A stretch of DNA of 64,000 bases from Imperialibacter sp040222385 (GTDB lineage: Bacteria > Bacteroidota > Bacteroidia > Cytophagales > Cyclobacteriaceae), in contig NZ_JAVKDF010000022.1 of NCBI RefSeq assembly GCF_040222385.1, positions 496,001-560,000 on the forward strand, given 5' to 3'. The translations under genes were made by a program, and so were the position numbers. Positions 16,555-25,795 of this stretch are shown in pieces (positions within the stretch are counted from its first letter, which is position 1; every line of letters starts with the position of its first letter). The notes below the pieces were generated by a model. It did not search any database. It saw nothing but the letters and a program-made list of their open reading frames with translations, and had not been told where the DNA came from.

Positions 16555-18762
16555 CTACATCACCTCAATCTTCTCCGGCGTTTGATCGGCGGTGCTGAAA
16601 GGCGTGTGGTAGTACCGCTTGCCCGTTGCTTTGTACAGAGCGCTGGCCAATGCCCCTATGGCAGGAGGCAAACCTGGCTCACCCAGTCCTGTCGGGCTGA
16701 TCTCGTTCTCCACAAAGAAAACCTCAATCTCCTCTGGCGCCTGACTGTGCCTGATCAGCTGGTAGGTATTGAAGTTCTTGTGCACCGACGCCCCGTTTTC
16801 GAACGTCAGCTCGCTGTAGAGCGCATGGCCAATGCCATCGACCACACCGCCCTGAATGATGTTGACGGCTCCCTCTTTGTTGATCAAGATACCGCAATCC
16901 ACAGCGCACCATACCTTTTTCACCTTGGGCTGGTTATCTTCCATCACCACGTCCATGACCTGGGCCACGTAAGAGTTGTGGCAGAAATACGCCGCCACAC
17001 CGCGGAATACGCCGGGCGTTTCCACGCCCCAGTTGGCTTTCCCCTTCACCATTTTCAGCACACCGGCGTAGCGCTCGGCGTCGTATTCGTATTTTTCACC
17101 TACCGGACTGGCAATGGCCTTATCAAACAGCTCCAACCGGAAGTCGATGGGATCTTTACCCGCCAGCTCTGCCACCTCGTCGAGGAAGGACTGCTCCGCT
17201 CCTGCTGTAAAGTGCGACCTTGGTGCCCGCCAGGCTCCTGTGGAAATGTTCGTCGTTGAGCCAATGCTTTCGGCTGTGTAGTTGGGCACCGAGCCCGCAG
17301 GGAACCTGTTGGGGAACACCGGGCCTTCTGGCAGCCCCGCTCCTCTTACCGAAAAGGCAATCAGGTTGTTGTTTTCATCCAGGCCAGCTTTGTACGTGGA
17401 GCGGTAGGCTGGTCGGTAGGTGCCCTGGGTCATGTCGTCTTCCCGGGTGTAAATCATCTTGATGGGCGCTCCCATTTGTTTGGAGATCGCCGCTGCCTCC
17501 AACCCAAAGTGCACATACAGCCTGCGGCCAAAGCCACCGCCTATGCGGGTCATTTGCACCGTAATCTTCTCTGCAGGCATTCCCAGCAGCTTGGCCACTG
17601 AGTCTTCCAGCGCCTTCGGCGTCTGTGTAGGCCCTGCCAGCTCCGCTCCGTCGGCCGTCACGTTGGCGTAGAAGTTCATGGGCTCCATGGTGGCGTGAGC
17701 AAGGAATGGCGACGTATACGTCCGCTCAATCACTTTGGCGGCCGAGGCAAAAGCAGCCTCCGTATCTCCGTCTTTTCTGCTGCCGCCTACTTCGCCGTCT
17801 TTCAGCGTGTCTTTCAGGCGCTGCACATGCATGGCAGTGTTTTCCGGCTCGGTCACCGTTTCCCAATTGGCTTTGAGCGCCTTCTTGGCCTTCATCAGCT
17901 GCCAGGTGGAGTCGCCCACTATGGCGATCAGGTTATTGAATGCATTCACGTCCGACCAGGCTGGCTCGGGTATGGTGGTGTCGATGATGAAAGCGTCCCT
18001 CACGCCATCCATCGCCTTGATTTCGTCCACGTTGAAGTCCTTCACCTTCATGCCAAATGCCGGTGGATGCTCAATCATGGCCAACAGCATGCCTTCTTTT
18101 TTGAAGTCGATGCCGAACAGGGGCTTGCCCGTCACAATTTTCGGGCCTTCCACGTTCTTCTGGGCGGTGCCCAGCAGTTTGTAGTCCTTGGGTTCTTTCA
18201 GCGCTATTTCTTCGGGCACTTCTATGCCCACTGCCTTGGAAGCGATTTCGCCGTATCCTATCGTTCTCGTTCCCTTGATTTCTTTGATGATTCCATTACT
18301 GGCTGTCAGGTCTTCAACCTTTACGCCCCACTCTTTGGCGGCGGCTTCCAGCAGCATCCTGCGGCCAGTGGCTCCGGCCATGCGCAGGGCATCCCAGCCC
18401 AGCATAATGGACAAACTGCCCCCTGCAAACTGCGGATTTTTAAAGGCATCCTCATCGAGCATGCCTTGTTCTACCACCACATGGTCCCAGGCTACGTCCA
18501 GCTCCTCGGCCACAATCATGGGCATGGAGGTCATCACGTTCTGGCCTATCTCCGGATTGGGGTTGAAGATGGTGACCAGGCCAGTATCGCCAATTTTGAT
18601 GTAGCCGTTGATTTTAAACCACTCGTTGGGCACGGCCACCAGCGGCTCCGACACCGGCGAGCACCGGGTGAGCCAGCTAAAACCGATCATCAGTCCACCA
18701 CCGGCGGCTGCCGAGGTCTTCAGAAATGATCTTCTGCCAAATTTCGTCCTTATTAAAGTCAT
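16555..18762 (-). CDS. Xanthine dehydrogenase-family molybdopterin-binding subunit (IorB-like)
   Basis: This 735-residue protein carries an N-terminal Tat signal (GRRSFLKTSAAAGGG, residues 9-23), so the folded, cofactor-loaded enzyme is probably exported. The body matches the isoquinoline 1-oxidoreductase beta-subunit type, with 'GGFGRRLYVHFGLEAAAISK', 'GAWRAPRSHFTAGAEQSFLDE' and the terminal 'GLGEPGLPPAIGALASALYKATG', where the Glu is the likely active-site base. It oxidises an aldehyde or N-heterocycle; the substrate is unknown. It is second in the operon, 12 bases after the [2Fe-2S] subunit gene. The region is G+C-rich compared with the island that follows. Confidence 0.9.
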   Translation of the reverse strand: MTLIRTKFGRRSFLKTSAAAGGGLMIGFSWLTRCSPVSEPLVAVPNEWFKINGYIKIGDTGLVTIFNPNPEIGQNVMTSMPMIVAEELDVAWDHVVVEQGMLDEDAFKNPQFAGGSLSIMLGWDALRMAGATGRRMLLEAAAKEWGVKVEDLTASNGIIKEIKGTRTIGYGEIASKAVGIEVPEEIALKEPKDYKLLGTAQKNVEGPKIVTGKPLFGIDFKKEGMLLAMIEHPPAFGMKVKDFNVDEIKAMDGVRDAFIIDTTIPEPAWSDVNAFNNLIAIVGDSTWQLMKAKKALKANWETVTEPENTAMHVQRLKDTLKDGEVGGSRKDGDTEAAFASAAKVIERTYTSPFLAHATMEPMNFYANVTADGAELAGPTQTPKALEDSVAKLLGMPAEKITVQMTRIGGGFGRRLYVHFGLEAAAISKQMGAPIKMIYTREDDMTQGTYRPAYRSTYKAGLDENNNLIAFSVRGAGLPEGPVFPNRFPAGSVPNYTAESIGSTTNISTGAWRAPRSHFTAGAEQSFLDEVAELAGKDPIDFRLELFDKAIASPVGEKYEYDAERYAGVLKMVKGKANWGVETPGVFRGVAAYFCHNSYVAQVMDVVMEDNQPKVKKVWCAVDCGILINKEGAVNIIQGGVVDGIGHALYSELTFENGASVHKNFNTYQLIRHSQAPEEIEVFFVENEISPTGLGEPGLPPAIGALASALYKATGKRYYHTPFSTADQTPEKIEVM

Positions 18763-18774
18763 AAGCTGATGTTT

Positions 18775-19230
18775 TTAGAGTGTTGAGGCAGTTTTCACGG
18801 CGGCTTTGATCCGAACATAGGTGCCGCAGCGGCAGATGTTGCCATTCATGGCCGATTCTATTTCTTCATCGGTGGGCTTGGGATTGGCCGCCAGCAGCGC
18901 TGAGGCGGTCATGATCTGGCCTGCCTGGCAGTAGCCGCATTGGGGCACATCGTGCTGCAGCCATGCTTGCTGCACGGGGTGGTCTCCGTTTTCGGAAAGG
19001 CCTTCAATGGTGGTGATTTTGTTGTCGCCTACGGCCGACACAGGCAGCTGGCACGAGCGGGTGGCGGCGCCATTCACATGGATGGTGCAAGCGCCGCACT
19101 GGGCAATGCCGCAGCCAAACTTGGTGCCTACCAGGTCGAGGTTGTCCCGCAGCACCCACAGCATGGGCGTAGCGGGGTCTACATCCACCTGCTTTTGTTG
19201 TCCGTTAATCGTTAGTTTGAAAATTGCCAT
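18775..19230 (-). CDS. (2Fe-2S)-binding subunit of the molybdenum hydroxylase (IorA-like)
   Basis: The 151-residue protein has both iron-sulphur clusters of the XdhC/CoxS type. The plant-ferredoxin-like cluster uses Cys40, Cys45, Cys48 and Cys60, and the second uses Cys98, Cys101, Cys133 and Cys135 (CxxC...CxC). It passes electrons from the molybdopterin subunit encoded directly downstream to an acceptor, probably a cytochrome in IorAB-type enzymes. No signal peptide is seen, so it would be co-exported with the Tat-tagged partner. Confidence 0.93.
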   Translation of the reverse strand: MAIFKLTINGQQKQVDVDPATPMLWVLRDNLDLVGTKFGCGIAQCGACTIHVNGAATRSCQLPVSAVGDNKITTIEGLSENGDHPVQQAWLQHDVPQCGYCQAGQIMTASALLAANPKPTDEEIESAMNGNICRCGTYVRIKAAVKTASTL

Positions 19231-19599
19231 CGGTAGTTTAGTTAGAGGGATAATGTTAAAGATAGGGTTATTTTAGGAGGAGTGAAAGGGAAATGTTGGC
19301 TTTGGGTGGGTGGCTGGAGGCATTCTCCGCATTAGCACCTGCCATCTACAAGCTGGAGATCAATGGTACGAGCCAAAGTCTCCGACCAGGGTTCTGTGCT
19401 AGGAGTAGCTGGGTTTGAGCGAACATCTGTTCCCTCTTGCTTATGGTCTTGAGCCCCTTTAGCCAAAATGTAATGAGTTTCCGGAATTATTAGCACAGGT
19501 AATGTTTAAATTGCATGAATACCTCCTACAAAGTTGTTCTATTTGCAAAATTATTTAAGATTGCCAGTCAAGAAATGTCTTTACCAATAGCTTTTAATA
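19231..19599. other. Boundary between G+C-rich operon and A+T-rich defence island
   Basis: About 370 bases without a supportable gene. Composition shifts from G+C-rich near 19300 to A+T-rich after about 19480, which fits the left edge of a horizontally acquired block. I see no attachment-site repeat or tRNA here. Confidence 0.45.
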
Positions 19600-19607
19600 T
19601 AAATTTG
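19600..19607 (+). promoter_or_regulatory. Probable rloAB promoter -7 element
   Basis: TAAATTTG matches TAnnTTTG 26 bases before the rloA start. A TTTA that could be a degenerate -33 element lies at 19580-19583. Confidence 0.5.
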
Positions 19608-19633
19608 CGCAAAATTTTCAAATTCAAAGAAAA

Positions 19634-20929
19634 ATGATAGTTGAGTTCAGTGTGAAAAATTTCCGGTCTATTAATGATGTGCAAACGATAAGTTTTGCAT
19701 CGACTGGGCTAAAGAGTGCTGAAAAATATTCCGAAATAGATCGGAATAACATCACCGTGGATGGGGGAAACCATTTATTTAAGACTCTTGGAATCTATGG
19801 AGCAAATGCAAGTGGCAAAACGAATATTATTAAAGCCTTAGACTATTTCGTGAAGGTCGTTACTAAAGAAGCAAGTTCGGAATCTGGAATGAATTCAATC
19901 AGCGACCCATTTTACTTTCAAGAAGACTTCCAATTCACTGAGTCCTTCTTCCAAATTGTTTTGATTTTGAATGAAAAAAAATATCGTTATGGTCTAACAG
20001 TTAAAAAAAATTTAGCAGACTCACTTGAGAGGACTGGTGACAAGTCGAATGCTGAAATTGTAACGAGTGAATGGCTATTTGGTCCAAAAGAAAAAAACAT
20101 AGTGGAACTATTCACTAGGAAGCACCAAAACGTTAAAAATGATAGGCTGCCAAATAAAGAAAAAATCCCAGAACTCCCTTATAAGCATACTTTGTACCTC
20201 ACTCATGCAGCAGCATTTGACAAAGATGGTGCATGCCAAAGTATTAGAGATTATCTAAGGGCATTTGTTGTTTCCAACCTGGATAGTGATCACGAAAGAT
20301 TCAGATGGCTGTCGATCTCCCATTTGAGAAAAGATGGTGAAAAAAGAAAGTTCCTCGAATTGCTATCATCGTTTAACCTGAATTACGATGATATCATTGT
20401 CCAAGAAGATGAGGATTCTTTAAAAAAGGATATTTTCCCGCAAAACAAAATATCTTTCTCTAAGAACTACTCTAGTCAAAGCGGTGCAAAAGAAGAACGA
20501 AGTTTAAATCTTTCAAAAAATGAGTCCTCTGGAACACAGAAACTATTTGATTTAACTGGATTGCTTTTGAGGGCTTTTAGTTTGAAACAACCGGCCTTTA
20601 TCATCTTGGACGAAATTGATCGAAATTTTCACCCATATCTTCTGATAGGATTTATCAAACTATTCAATGACCCCGCAGTAAACAAAAGTAGTTCACAGCT
20701 TTTATTCACAAGCCATGATACTAATTTGATGGATCCTGGGATTATGAGAAGAGATCAATTCTATTTAACTGAAAAAAATGATGATAATTCAACGAGGTTA
20801 TACTCCTTGGCGGATTTAAAGGGAGTTAGAAATGATGCCGATTTTGCAAAACAATACTTGGCAGGATACTATGGTGCGTTGCCTATTTTAAGTAATTATA
20901 TCACCGGAAACAACGAAGCCAATGAATGA
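19634..20929 (+). CDS. RloA/AbiL-like AAA15-family ATPase
   Basis: This 431-residue SMC/ABC-like ATPase has its Walker A (GANASGKT) at residues 56-63, an ABC-signature-like 'NESSGTQKLFDLTG' and a Walker B/D-loop 'FIILDEIDRNFHP' at about 323-335, followed by a switch His in 'LLFTSHDTNL'. AAA15/OLD-like ATPases pair with a Toprim-like effector in abortive-infection systems such as AbiL and RloAB. The next gene encodes that partner and overlaps by 8 bases. Base composition is A+T-rich compared with flanking operons, which suggests transfer. Anti-phage function is inferred from family and context. Confidence 0.87.
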   Translation: MIVEFSVKNFRSINDVQTISFASTGLKSAEKYSEIDRNNITVDGGNHLFKTLGIYGANASGKTNIIKALDYFVKVVTKEASSESGMNSISDPFYFQEDFQFTESFFQIVLILNEKKYRYGLTVKKNLADSLERTGDKSNAEIVTSEWLFGPKEKNIVELFTRKHQNVKNDRLPNKEKIPELPYKHTLYLTHAAAFDKDGACQSIRDYLRAFVVSNLDSDHERFRWLSISHLRKDGEKRKFLELLSSFNLNYDDIIVQEDEDSLKKDIFPQNKISFSKNYSSQSGAKEERSLNLSKNESSGTQKLFDLTGLLLRAFSLKQPAFIILDEIDRNFHPYLLIGFIKLFNDPAVNKSSSQLLFTSHDTNLMDPGIMRRDQFYLTEKNDDNSTRLYSLADLKGVRNDADFAKQYLAGYYGALPILSNYITGNNEANE

Positions 20930-21674
20930 ACCCTGGGACATTAAACCTTCAGATTCTAGGACTCCTGATTCACTTCCTACATTTATTATTTTTTGTGAAG
21001 ATAAAGTTAGCGAGCCGGAGTATCTCAAGTTCTTTGAAACAGAAAAGATAAAAATCAACCTTGTTAAGGAGCAAAAAAGCATGATGACGCATGTATTAAA
21101 AGCGGTTCATCATTGCAAAGAGAATGGGTTGACGGATTCGATAAACGGTGTTCTAATGGTCTCTGGAAATGAAACCCAAGTTTGGTGTGTTTTTGACAGG
21201 GACAAAGGTAAAGACGCTCCTCTTATAGATAAGGAGAATATCGATTTCGATGAATCAATATCTTTAGCGGAGAGTAAAGGCATAAGAGTGGCATGGAGCA
21301 ACGATTCTTTTGAGTTATGGGTTCTTCTTCATTTCGACGACGTAGACGATAACGATTCGGACGGATGTTTTAGAGAGACATATTATGACAAATTAACGGA
21401 AGTTTTCAGAAACATTCCGTCGCCGAATGAAGACCTAAAAAAAGTACTTGCCCATGCTTCCTATAATTATAAAAAGGATTTCAAAAGCATTAATAATTTT
21501 AGAAACATAGTACGACCTGAGCTTATTCCTCGTACAAAAGAAGCAATTCGCCGAGCAAAAATATTGGAAAATAAGTTTAGAATTGACAGACTCCATAACC
21601 ACCAAAAATGTCCTTGCACGATGATGCACTATTTGATCGAAGAGTTGATCAAACTTGGAGGAAAAAAAATATGA
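20922..21674 (+). CDS. RloB-family protein (Toprim-like effector)
   Basis: The 250-residue protein has the RloB pattern: 'FIIFCEDKVSEPEYLKFF' near residues 21-38 with a conserved Glu, 'CVFDRDKGKD' (acidic metal-binding pair, about 89-98), and the family hallmark 'SNDSFELWVLLHF' (126-138). A late 'YKK' motif is also present. RloB proteins have a Toprim-related nuclease-like fold and act with the RloA ATPase in abortive infection. Its start overlaps rloA by 8 bases, so the two subunits are likely made together. Confidence 0.87.
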   Translation: MNEPWDIKPSDSRTPDSLPTFIIFCEDKVSEPEYLKFFETEKIKINLVKEQKSMMTHVLKAVHHCKENGLTDSINGVLMVSGNETQVWCVFDRDKGKDAPLIDKENIDFDESISLAESKGIRVAWSNDSFELWVLLHFDDVDDNDSDGCFRETYYDKLTEVFRNIPSPNEDLKKVLAHASYNYKKDFKSINNFRNIVRPELIPRTKEAIRRAKILENKFRIDRLHNHQKCPCTMMHYLIEELIKLGGKKI

Positions 21675-21771
21675 TGGTTGTTTTCAGTAGGCTGAGAAGC
21701 CAAAATAGAACAGCACTCTCCCTCTTAAGGCAGTCATGTGATCAAAATATTTTATTCTACCGGCCATTAGC

Positions 21772-24700
21772 TCATCCTTTATTTGATCCTCGAGAAACTC
21801 CGATTATACACGCTGCTATCTTGTTATCAATACTTTCAGTTTTGGCGCAATTGTCCAGAATGTGCTGAAGAACCCCAACCGGGATATTAATCTTATTCCA
21901 GTCTTCCTTGAGGCTATTTAGGTTGAAAGCCTTTCTCCTATTACCTCTTCTATCCCTTTTCTTGTCGAGATACTTCTGCAAAAACTGAATCCACAAATCC
22001 GCTAGTGCGTGATAGTCTGTTATTTCTCCTTTAATTGACGGGTTAAGCAAACTTAAGTTCCTTCTAATCAGCTGATTCACCTTTTTATTGAGAGGTTTTC
22101 TCGTTTTGTGTTCTCTTTGAGTAAGAATAAATTTAACCACGTCTAAGGCTCTTTTCTTTTTTTCTGGCAAAAGGTACCTTTCTCGTTCTCTAAAATCCTT
22201 GAGAAATGCATCCAGGATTGTCTGATTCCACGCTAGTCTCTCCGACTCAACAAATGGCAAATATGTACTGAGCTTTGACGCAACTCCGATAAAATTATTG
22301 ATTGGTGCCTTATTTTTTTCCAAGAAAAGCCATTTAGGAGATTCCTTTATGCTCCCCCTCGTGCAGATAAAACACCAATCGGTATCGGATTGGTAAAAGG
22401 ATACTCTCGTCTTTACTTGAGCTTGAACATCTTTTACCTGAAAATAAACCTCATCATCGAGGAGACTACTTTTCAGGTCTTGAATTGGCTTAAAAAAATT
22501 GTGAGATCCTTCCCATCCTTTCTCTCCTTTATTTTCTTCCAATTCCTTTTTGATTGTCTCAATGCTATCGACATTCTGAAAGTGTTTATCCCGTAACTCT
22601 GAGGGTAGTTCAAAATTCCCACCAATTGTCGCATCAACAAAGACTGCTGTATTTATAAGCCTGCGATCCCCTTTTAATGAAAATTCGTCGCTGTCATTGG
22701 GCCAAAGAATATTAATTACATCGTGATTTGTATCCATCCGGTCAATCCTACCTATTCGCTGTTCAATTAACCGAACAACGGAAGGAAGATCAAGTAGAAC
22801 CAAGGCAGACGCTGCTTGAAGATTTACGCCCTCAGACATCTTGTCGGAGCAGAAAACCACCGTATTCTTATGACTAGACCCTAGTTCACATACTCGAAGT
22901 ACCTTCTCCACAATCGTTTTGTTGGAACCAGTTGCTATGTACGTTTTAATACTACTATCCTCTTCAAGAAGAATGCTATTCAAATAGTCTAACGTTATAA
23001 GCTTTGAGTCAAACGCTATAACAATGTTGTGCGTTTTCAAGAGCCCTCGAATCTCCCCAACTTTCGACCTTTCTCGCTGGGAGCTCATTTCATTGAGTTG
23101 TGAAATGATGTCTTGATAAATAGAAATCTCTTCTTTACATGCTTGATTATATTCTTCTTGATTCAGTAACCAAGAAGGAAAACTGTTGCTAATGAAATTC
23201 TTCTCTGGAAGCTTGTCGATCAACTGAGTGATCGTCTCAACTACATTCCCCGTTAGATCCTTATTGGTATCTAAATCGTAATCTGTCTTTGCTTTTTCAG
23301 TTCCTTGAAGGTATTCTATAAGTGCAGGCTTTGAAGATCGAAGGCAAGCTCTAATATTGTATATAGCCAAGCTTTTCGCCGCTTCAAGCCTTTGTTTGAT
23401 ATACCTATCCTTGTCCTTTTCATTATTAACGAGGTAATGGGCAGGTTCAAAATGAGTCAAAAAGTTCACGCCTCTCAATTTGGTCGCCAGAACCGAAATA
23501 TCCTCTGCTATAATCTTATCTTTATTAGTTTCTCCAGTATTGTAGACAGGGTTCTCGGCATCAGGGAACCTACATTTCCTGCCGGCTTTGTTTCTATACT
23601 TGTCCGGGTCTCTAAATATGATCTGGTTCAGCTCTGTTTTTGTCCTTCGAACTAGAAAATTGTCAATAAACCCCTTCAGCCTATCTCTTTCGTCCTTGTT
23701 GGCGGCCTCAAAACGATTCTCTTTAATTTCTTTGAAAAAATCAAAATCTTCATCGCTAAGATTGTCGACATCAAGCAATTCTATCATTCTCAAAAGATCC
23801 TCCAATCGCTTATTTACCGGAGTAGCGGTGATCAAAATTTTATAATCCGCTTTGTTAGAAGCAAGCTTTTTACTCCTTTTTGAAATTGGATTCAAAAGGT
23901 TGTGGGCCTCGTCTACGACTAGTAGGTTAGCCAAACTCAATTCGGTAAGAATATCTTTCAAATTATCCTCTGAGGCATTGCTTAGAATCCCCAAGGAACG
24001 AAAAGTGTAATTCAAAAAATCAAGGCTCCTTAGCTCCTGTTCCCAATTTGACTTAACAATTGGTGGTGAAAAAATCAGAAGATTTGAACTGAATTTTTCA
24101 CCTATTTGCCAAAGCCAGTAGATGAACGAAATTATGATAGCCGAACACATTTTTGTCTTTCCAGACCCAGTAGGGTCAGCTATAAGCACATTTCCTTTAT
24201 CAATTAATATATTAATCGCCTCAATCAGCCCCTCATACTGAGTGGGCCAAAATTTCTTTGAAGACAGCTTTTCGAAGAAATCATTATTATCAGAGAACCA
24301 CCTCCCTTCCAGCACTTCTGCGATCGCTCTCGCCAAAGCTTCTTGCCAGGTTACATCTGCGAGTAGCTCTTTCAGAAGGGATACTATTTCTTCATTATGT
24401 TGCGCACCTTCATGGTAAATCAATTCGGCGAGTCCTTTTATCTCCTCATACTTCCCTTCTGCCGACTCCCTTATATTTGCTTCAATTTGATCCTCAAGCC
24501 CCGATTTACTGAAATTCGAAGATCCTAAAAGCGCATGATGCTTTCCAACATATATTTTAGCATGAGCCCTCTTCTTGAATTTAATATTTATATCGCCTCT
24601 TTCAATTCTTTCGATAACATTCAGTACTGAAGAGCCTAGATAGAGTGAAACACCCTTTTGTATCCAATAGTCTCTGAGATTTAGATCAATATACCCGAAT

Positions 24701-24987
24701 GGATATTTGTTCCGTTTTCTGACGATTGGATCATTTCCAAGAAGAATCTTAATAGCTCTCAAGTTTGGAAACTTGTCTGTACCGAACCATTCAATAATTC
24801 TTATCAAAGAAGTAAATCCTGTTATGATAATACACTCGGTCGATTCACTCAAATCTCCCTCTAGAACATTTCCAACTTTTCTGTTCTGATCTGGGACATT
24901 CAAAGGAAATACACTTTGCTTTGGCCATTTTGGCTTCTCAAAGTCAAGAAATCCTTGGATTGAATCTGTCCAGTTAGAATTGTCCAT
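21772..24987 (-). CDS. PLD-nuclease/SNF2-type helicase fusion, probable defence protein
   Basis: The 1071-residue protein has a phospholipase-D-like domain in residues about 40-165 with one HxK...GSSN motif (HAKIY 142-146, GSSNFS 155-160), which implies a dimeric active site. A superfamily-2 helicase follows: Walker A DPTGSGKT (271-278), DEAH (359-362), TATP (387-390) and a C-terminal lobe with 'EGVNLQAA' (719-726) and 'QRIGRIDRM' (743-751). The last 250 residues are charged and unassigned. PLD domains fused or paired with SNF2 helicases occur in restriction and phage-defence loci. It faces the RloAB genes and shares their A+T-rich composition. Target and mechanism are unknown. Confidence 0.82.
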   Translation of the reverse strand: MDNSNWTDSIQGFLDFEKPKWPKQSVFPLNVPDQNRKVGNVLEGDLSESTECIIITGFTSLIRIIEWFGTDKFPNLRAIKILLGNDPIVRKRNKYPFGYIDLNLRDYWIQKGVSLYLGSSVLNVIERIERGDINIKFKKRAHAKIYVGKHHALLGSSNFSKSGLEDQIEANIRESAEGKYEEIKGLAELIYHEGAQHNEEIVSLLKELLADVTWQEALARAIAEVLEGRWFSDNNDFFEKLSSKKFWPTQYEGLIEAINILIDKGNVLIADPTGSGKTKMCSAIIISFIYWLWQIGEKFSSNLLIFSPPIVKSNWEQELRSLDFLNYTFRSLGILSNASEDNLKDILTELSLANLLVVDEAHNLLNPISKRSKKLASNKADYKILITATPVNKRLEDLLRMIELLDVDNLSDEDFDFFKEIKENRFEAANKDERDRLKGFIDNFLVRRTKTELNQIIFRDPDKYRNKAGRKCRFPDAENPVYNTGETNKDKIIAEDISVLATKLRGVNFLTHFEPAHYLVNNEKDKDRYIKQRLEAAKSLAIYNIRACLRSSKPALIEYLQGTEKAKTDYDLDTNKDLTGNVVETITQLIDKLPEKNFISNSFPSWLLNQEEYNQACKEEISIYQDIISQLNEMSSQRERSKVGEIRGLLKTHNIVIAFDSKLITLDYLNSILLEEDSSIKTYIATGSNKTIVEKVLRVCELGSSHKNTVVFCSDKMSEGVNLQAASALVLLDLPSVVRLIEQRIGRIDRMDTNHDVINILWPNDSDEFSLKGDRRLINTAVFVDATIGGNFELPSELRDKHFQNVDSIETIKKELEENKGEKGWEGSHNFFKPIQDLKSSLLDDEVYFQVKDVQAQVKTRVSFYQSDTDWCFICTRGSIKESPKWLFLEKNKAPINNFIGVASKLSTYLPFVESERLAWNQTILDAFLKDFRERERYLLPEKKKRALDVVKFILTQREHKTRKPLNKKVNQLIRRNLSLLNPSIKGEITDYHALADLWIQFLQKYLDKKRDRRGNRRKAFNLNSLKEDWNKINIPVGVLQHILDNCAKTESIDNKIAACIIGVSRGSNKG

Positions 24988-25200
24988 TTACTAAAATTAA
25001 TACAAAATAATCCAATTGTACCAGCCTAGCTGTCAATGTGTTTTCCATTTTATTTCGGATTCGATCCATCATCAGAACACTGTAGTCTCTCTGGATATGT
25101 TGTAAAAGCTTTTATACAGCATCCGACAGGCAACTTTCCACCCTCACTTCATAGCTAAACAGGTAATCGCCATCTCTTCGCACATGCACTGAATAGCTTC
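24988..25200. other. Upstream region of the PLD-helicase gene
   Basis: About 210 A/T-rich bases directly upstream of the helicase start on the minus strand presumably hold its promoter. I see no gene. The iteron-like array begins at the far end. Confidence 0.45.
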
Positions 25201-25448
25201 CTACGTTATCCCACTTCCTGACAAGCCTTTGTCTCAATAGCAGTGAAGCCCTTATCTGGGTAGGTGATAAGCCTTTACGTCACTACCTGTTAAGCCCTTA
25301 TCACATATACAGTAAAGGCGTTAAAAGACCTGAGACAACGCCTTATCGGAGGTGAGACAAGCGCTTATCAGGAGGCTGTGGTGCGCACCAGACATAGTGA
25401 GTGGTGCGCAGCAAAAGTAGTGAGTGGTGCGCAGCAAACGGGCTTGCT
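25201..25448. repeat. Iteron-like array of degenerate 22-23-bp direct repeats
   Basis: Copies of an AAGCCCTTATC-like core start at 25223, 25246, 25269, 25292, 25315, 25337 and 25359. The spacing is 23, 23, 23, 23, 22 and 22 bases. A weaker unit precedes at 25201. The same step continues as three units with a (G)GTGCGCA core starting at 25381, 25403 and 25426, two of which share GTGAGTGGTGCGCAGC exactly. The part between cores varies. The mix of 22- and 23-base steps rules out a simple coding repeat. Regular two-turn spacing is what phased protein-binding sites (iterons, repressor arrays) look like. It lies 0.2-0.46 kb upstream of the PLD-helicase gene. Confidence 0.7.
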
Positions 25449-25590
25449 AAGGGCTGAGTGGAAACGGAGCAAAAAATAAGGTGAAATGGCTCTTGTATGT
25501 ATGAATATACGGAAATCAGGCCAGTTTAGGTGGTTGAAAGGGTAATAAATATGGCATTGGCATTGGCTTAAAACTCAGCATTCTTTGTGG
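25449..25590. other. Non-coding spacer
   Basis: This separates the 22-23-bp array from the first copy of the 239-bp repeat family. I see no gene or hairpin of note. Confidence 0.4.
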
Positions 25591-25785
25591 GAGACGCTGA
25601 GGGAAAGCAAATTCGTTCTGTCACAGAGACTACAAAAGTTTCGGCGGATACTGGCTGCCCCGATGGGTAGGCAGCAGGGTATCAAACCCGCAGGAAGACG
25701 GGGCTACAAACTTTTGTAGTCTGAGGTCGTCCAGCCATCCTCAAATAATGGCTTTGAACTCACTATTGATGAAGGCTCAGCGTCC
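25591..25785. repeat. Dispersed copy (A) of the 239-bp repeat family
   Basis: It contains AGACTACAAAAGTTT at 25627-25641 and its exact inverse at 25708-25722, 81 bases apart start to start, as in the tandem copies at 27.3-27.9 kb. The outer ends, GACGCTGAG near 25593 and CTCAGCG near 25777, form a second, nested inverted repeat. It ends 10 bases before the stop of the FISUMP lipoprotein gene. No coding frame is conserved among copies. Confidence 0.85.
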
Positions 25786-25795
25786 CTTGCAGCAC

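Noticed and set aside
21608..21868. 86-codon plus-strand frame at the rloB/helicase junction
   Set aside because: Overlaps the end of rloB in another frame and runs antisense into the helicase gene.
25201..25448. CRISPR array
   Set aside because: The 22-23-bp repeats are degenerate and have no separate spacer; no cas genes nearby.
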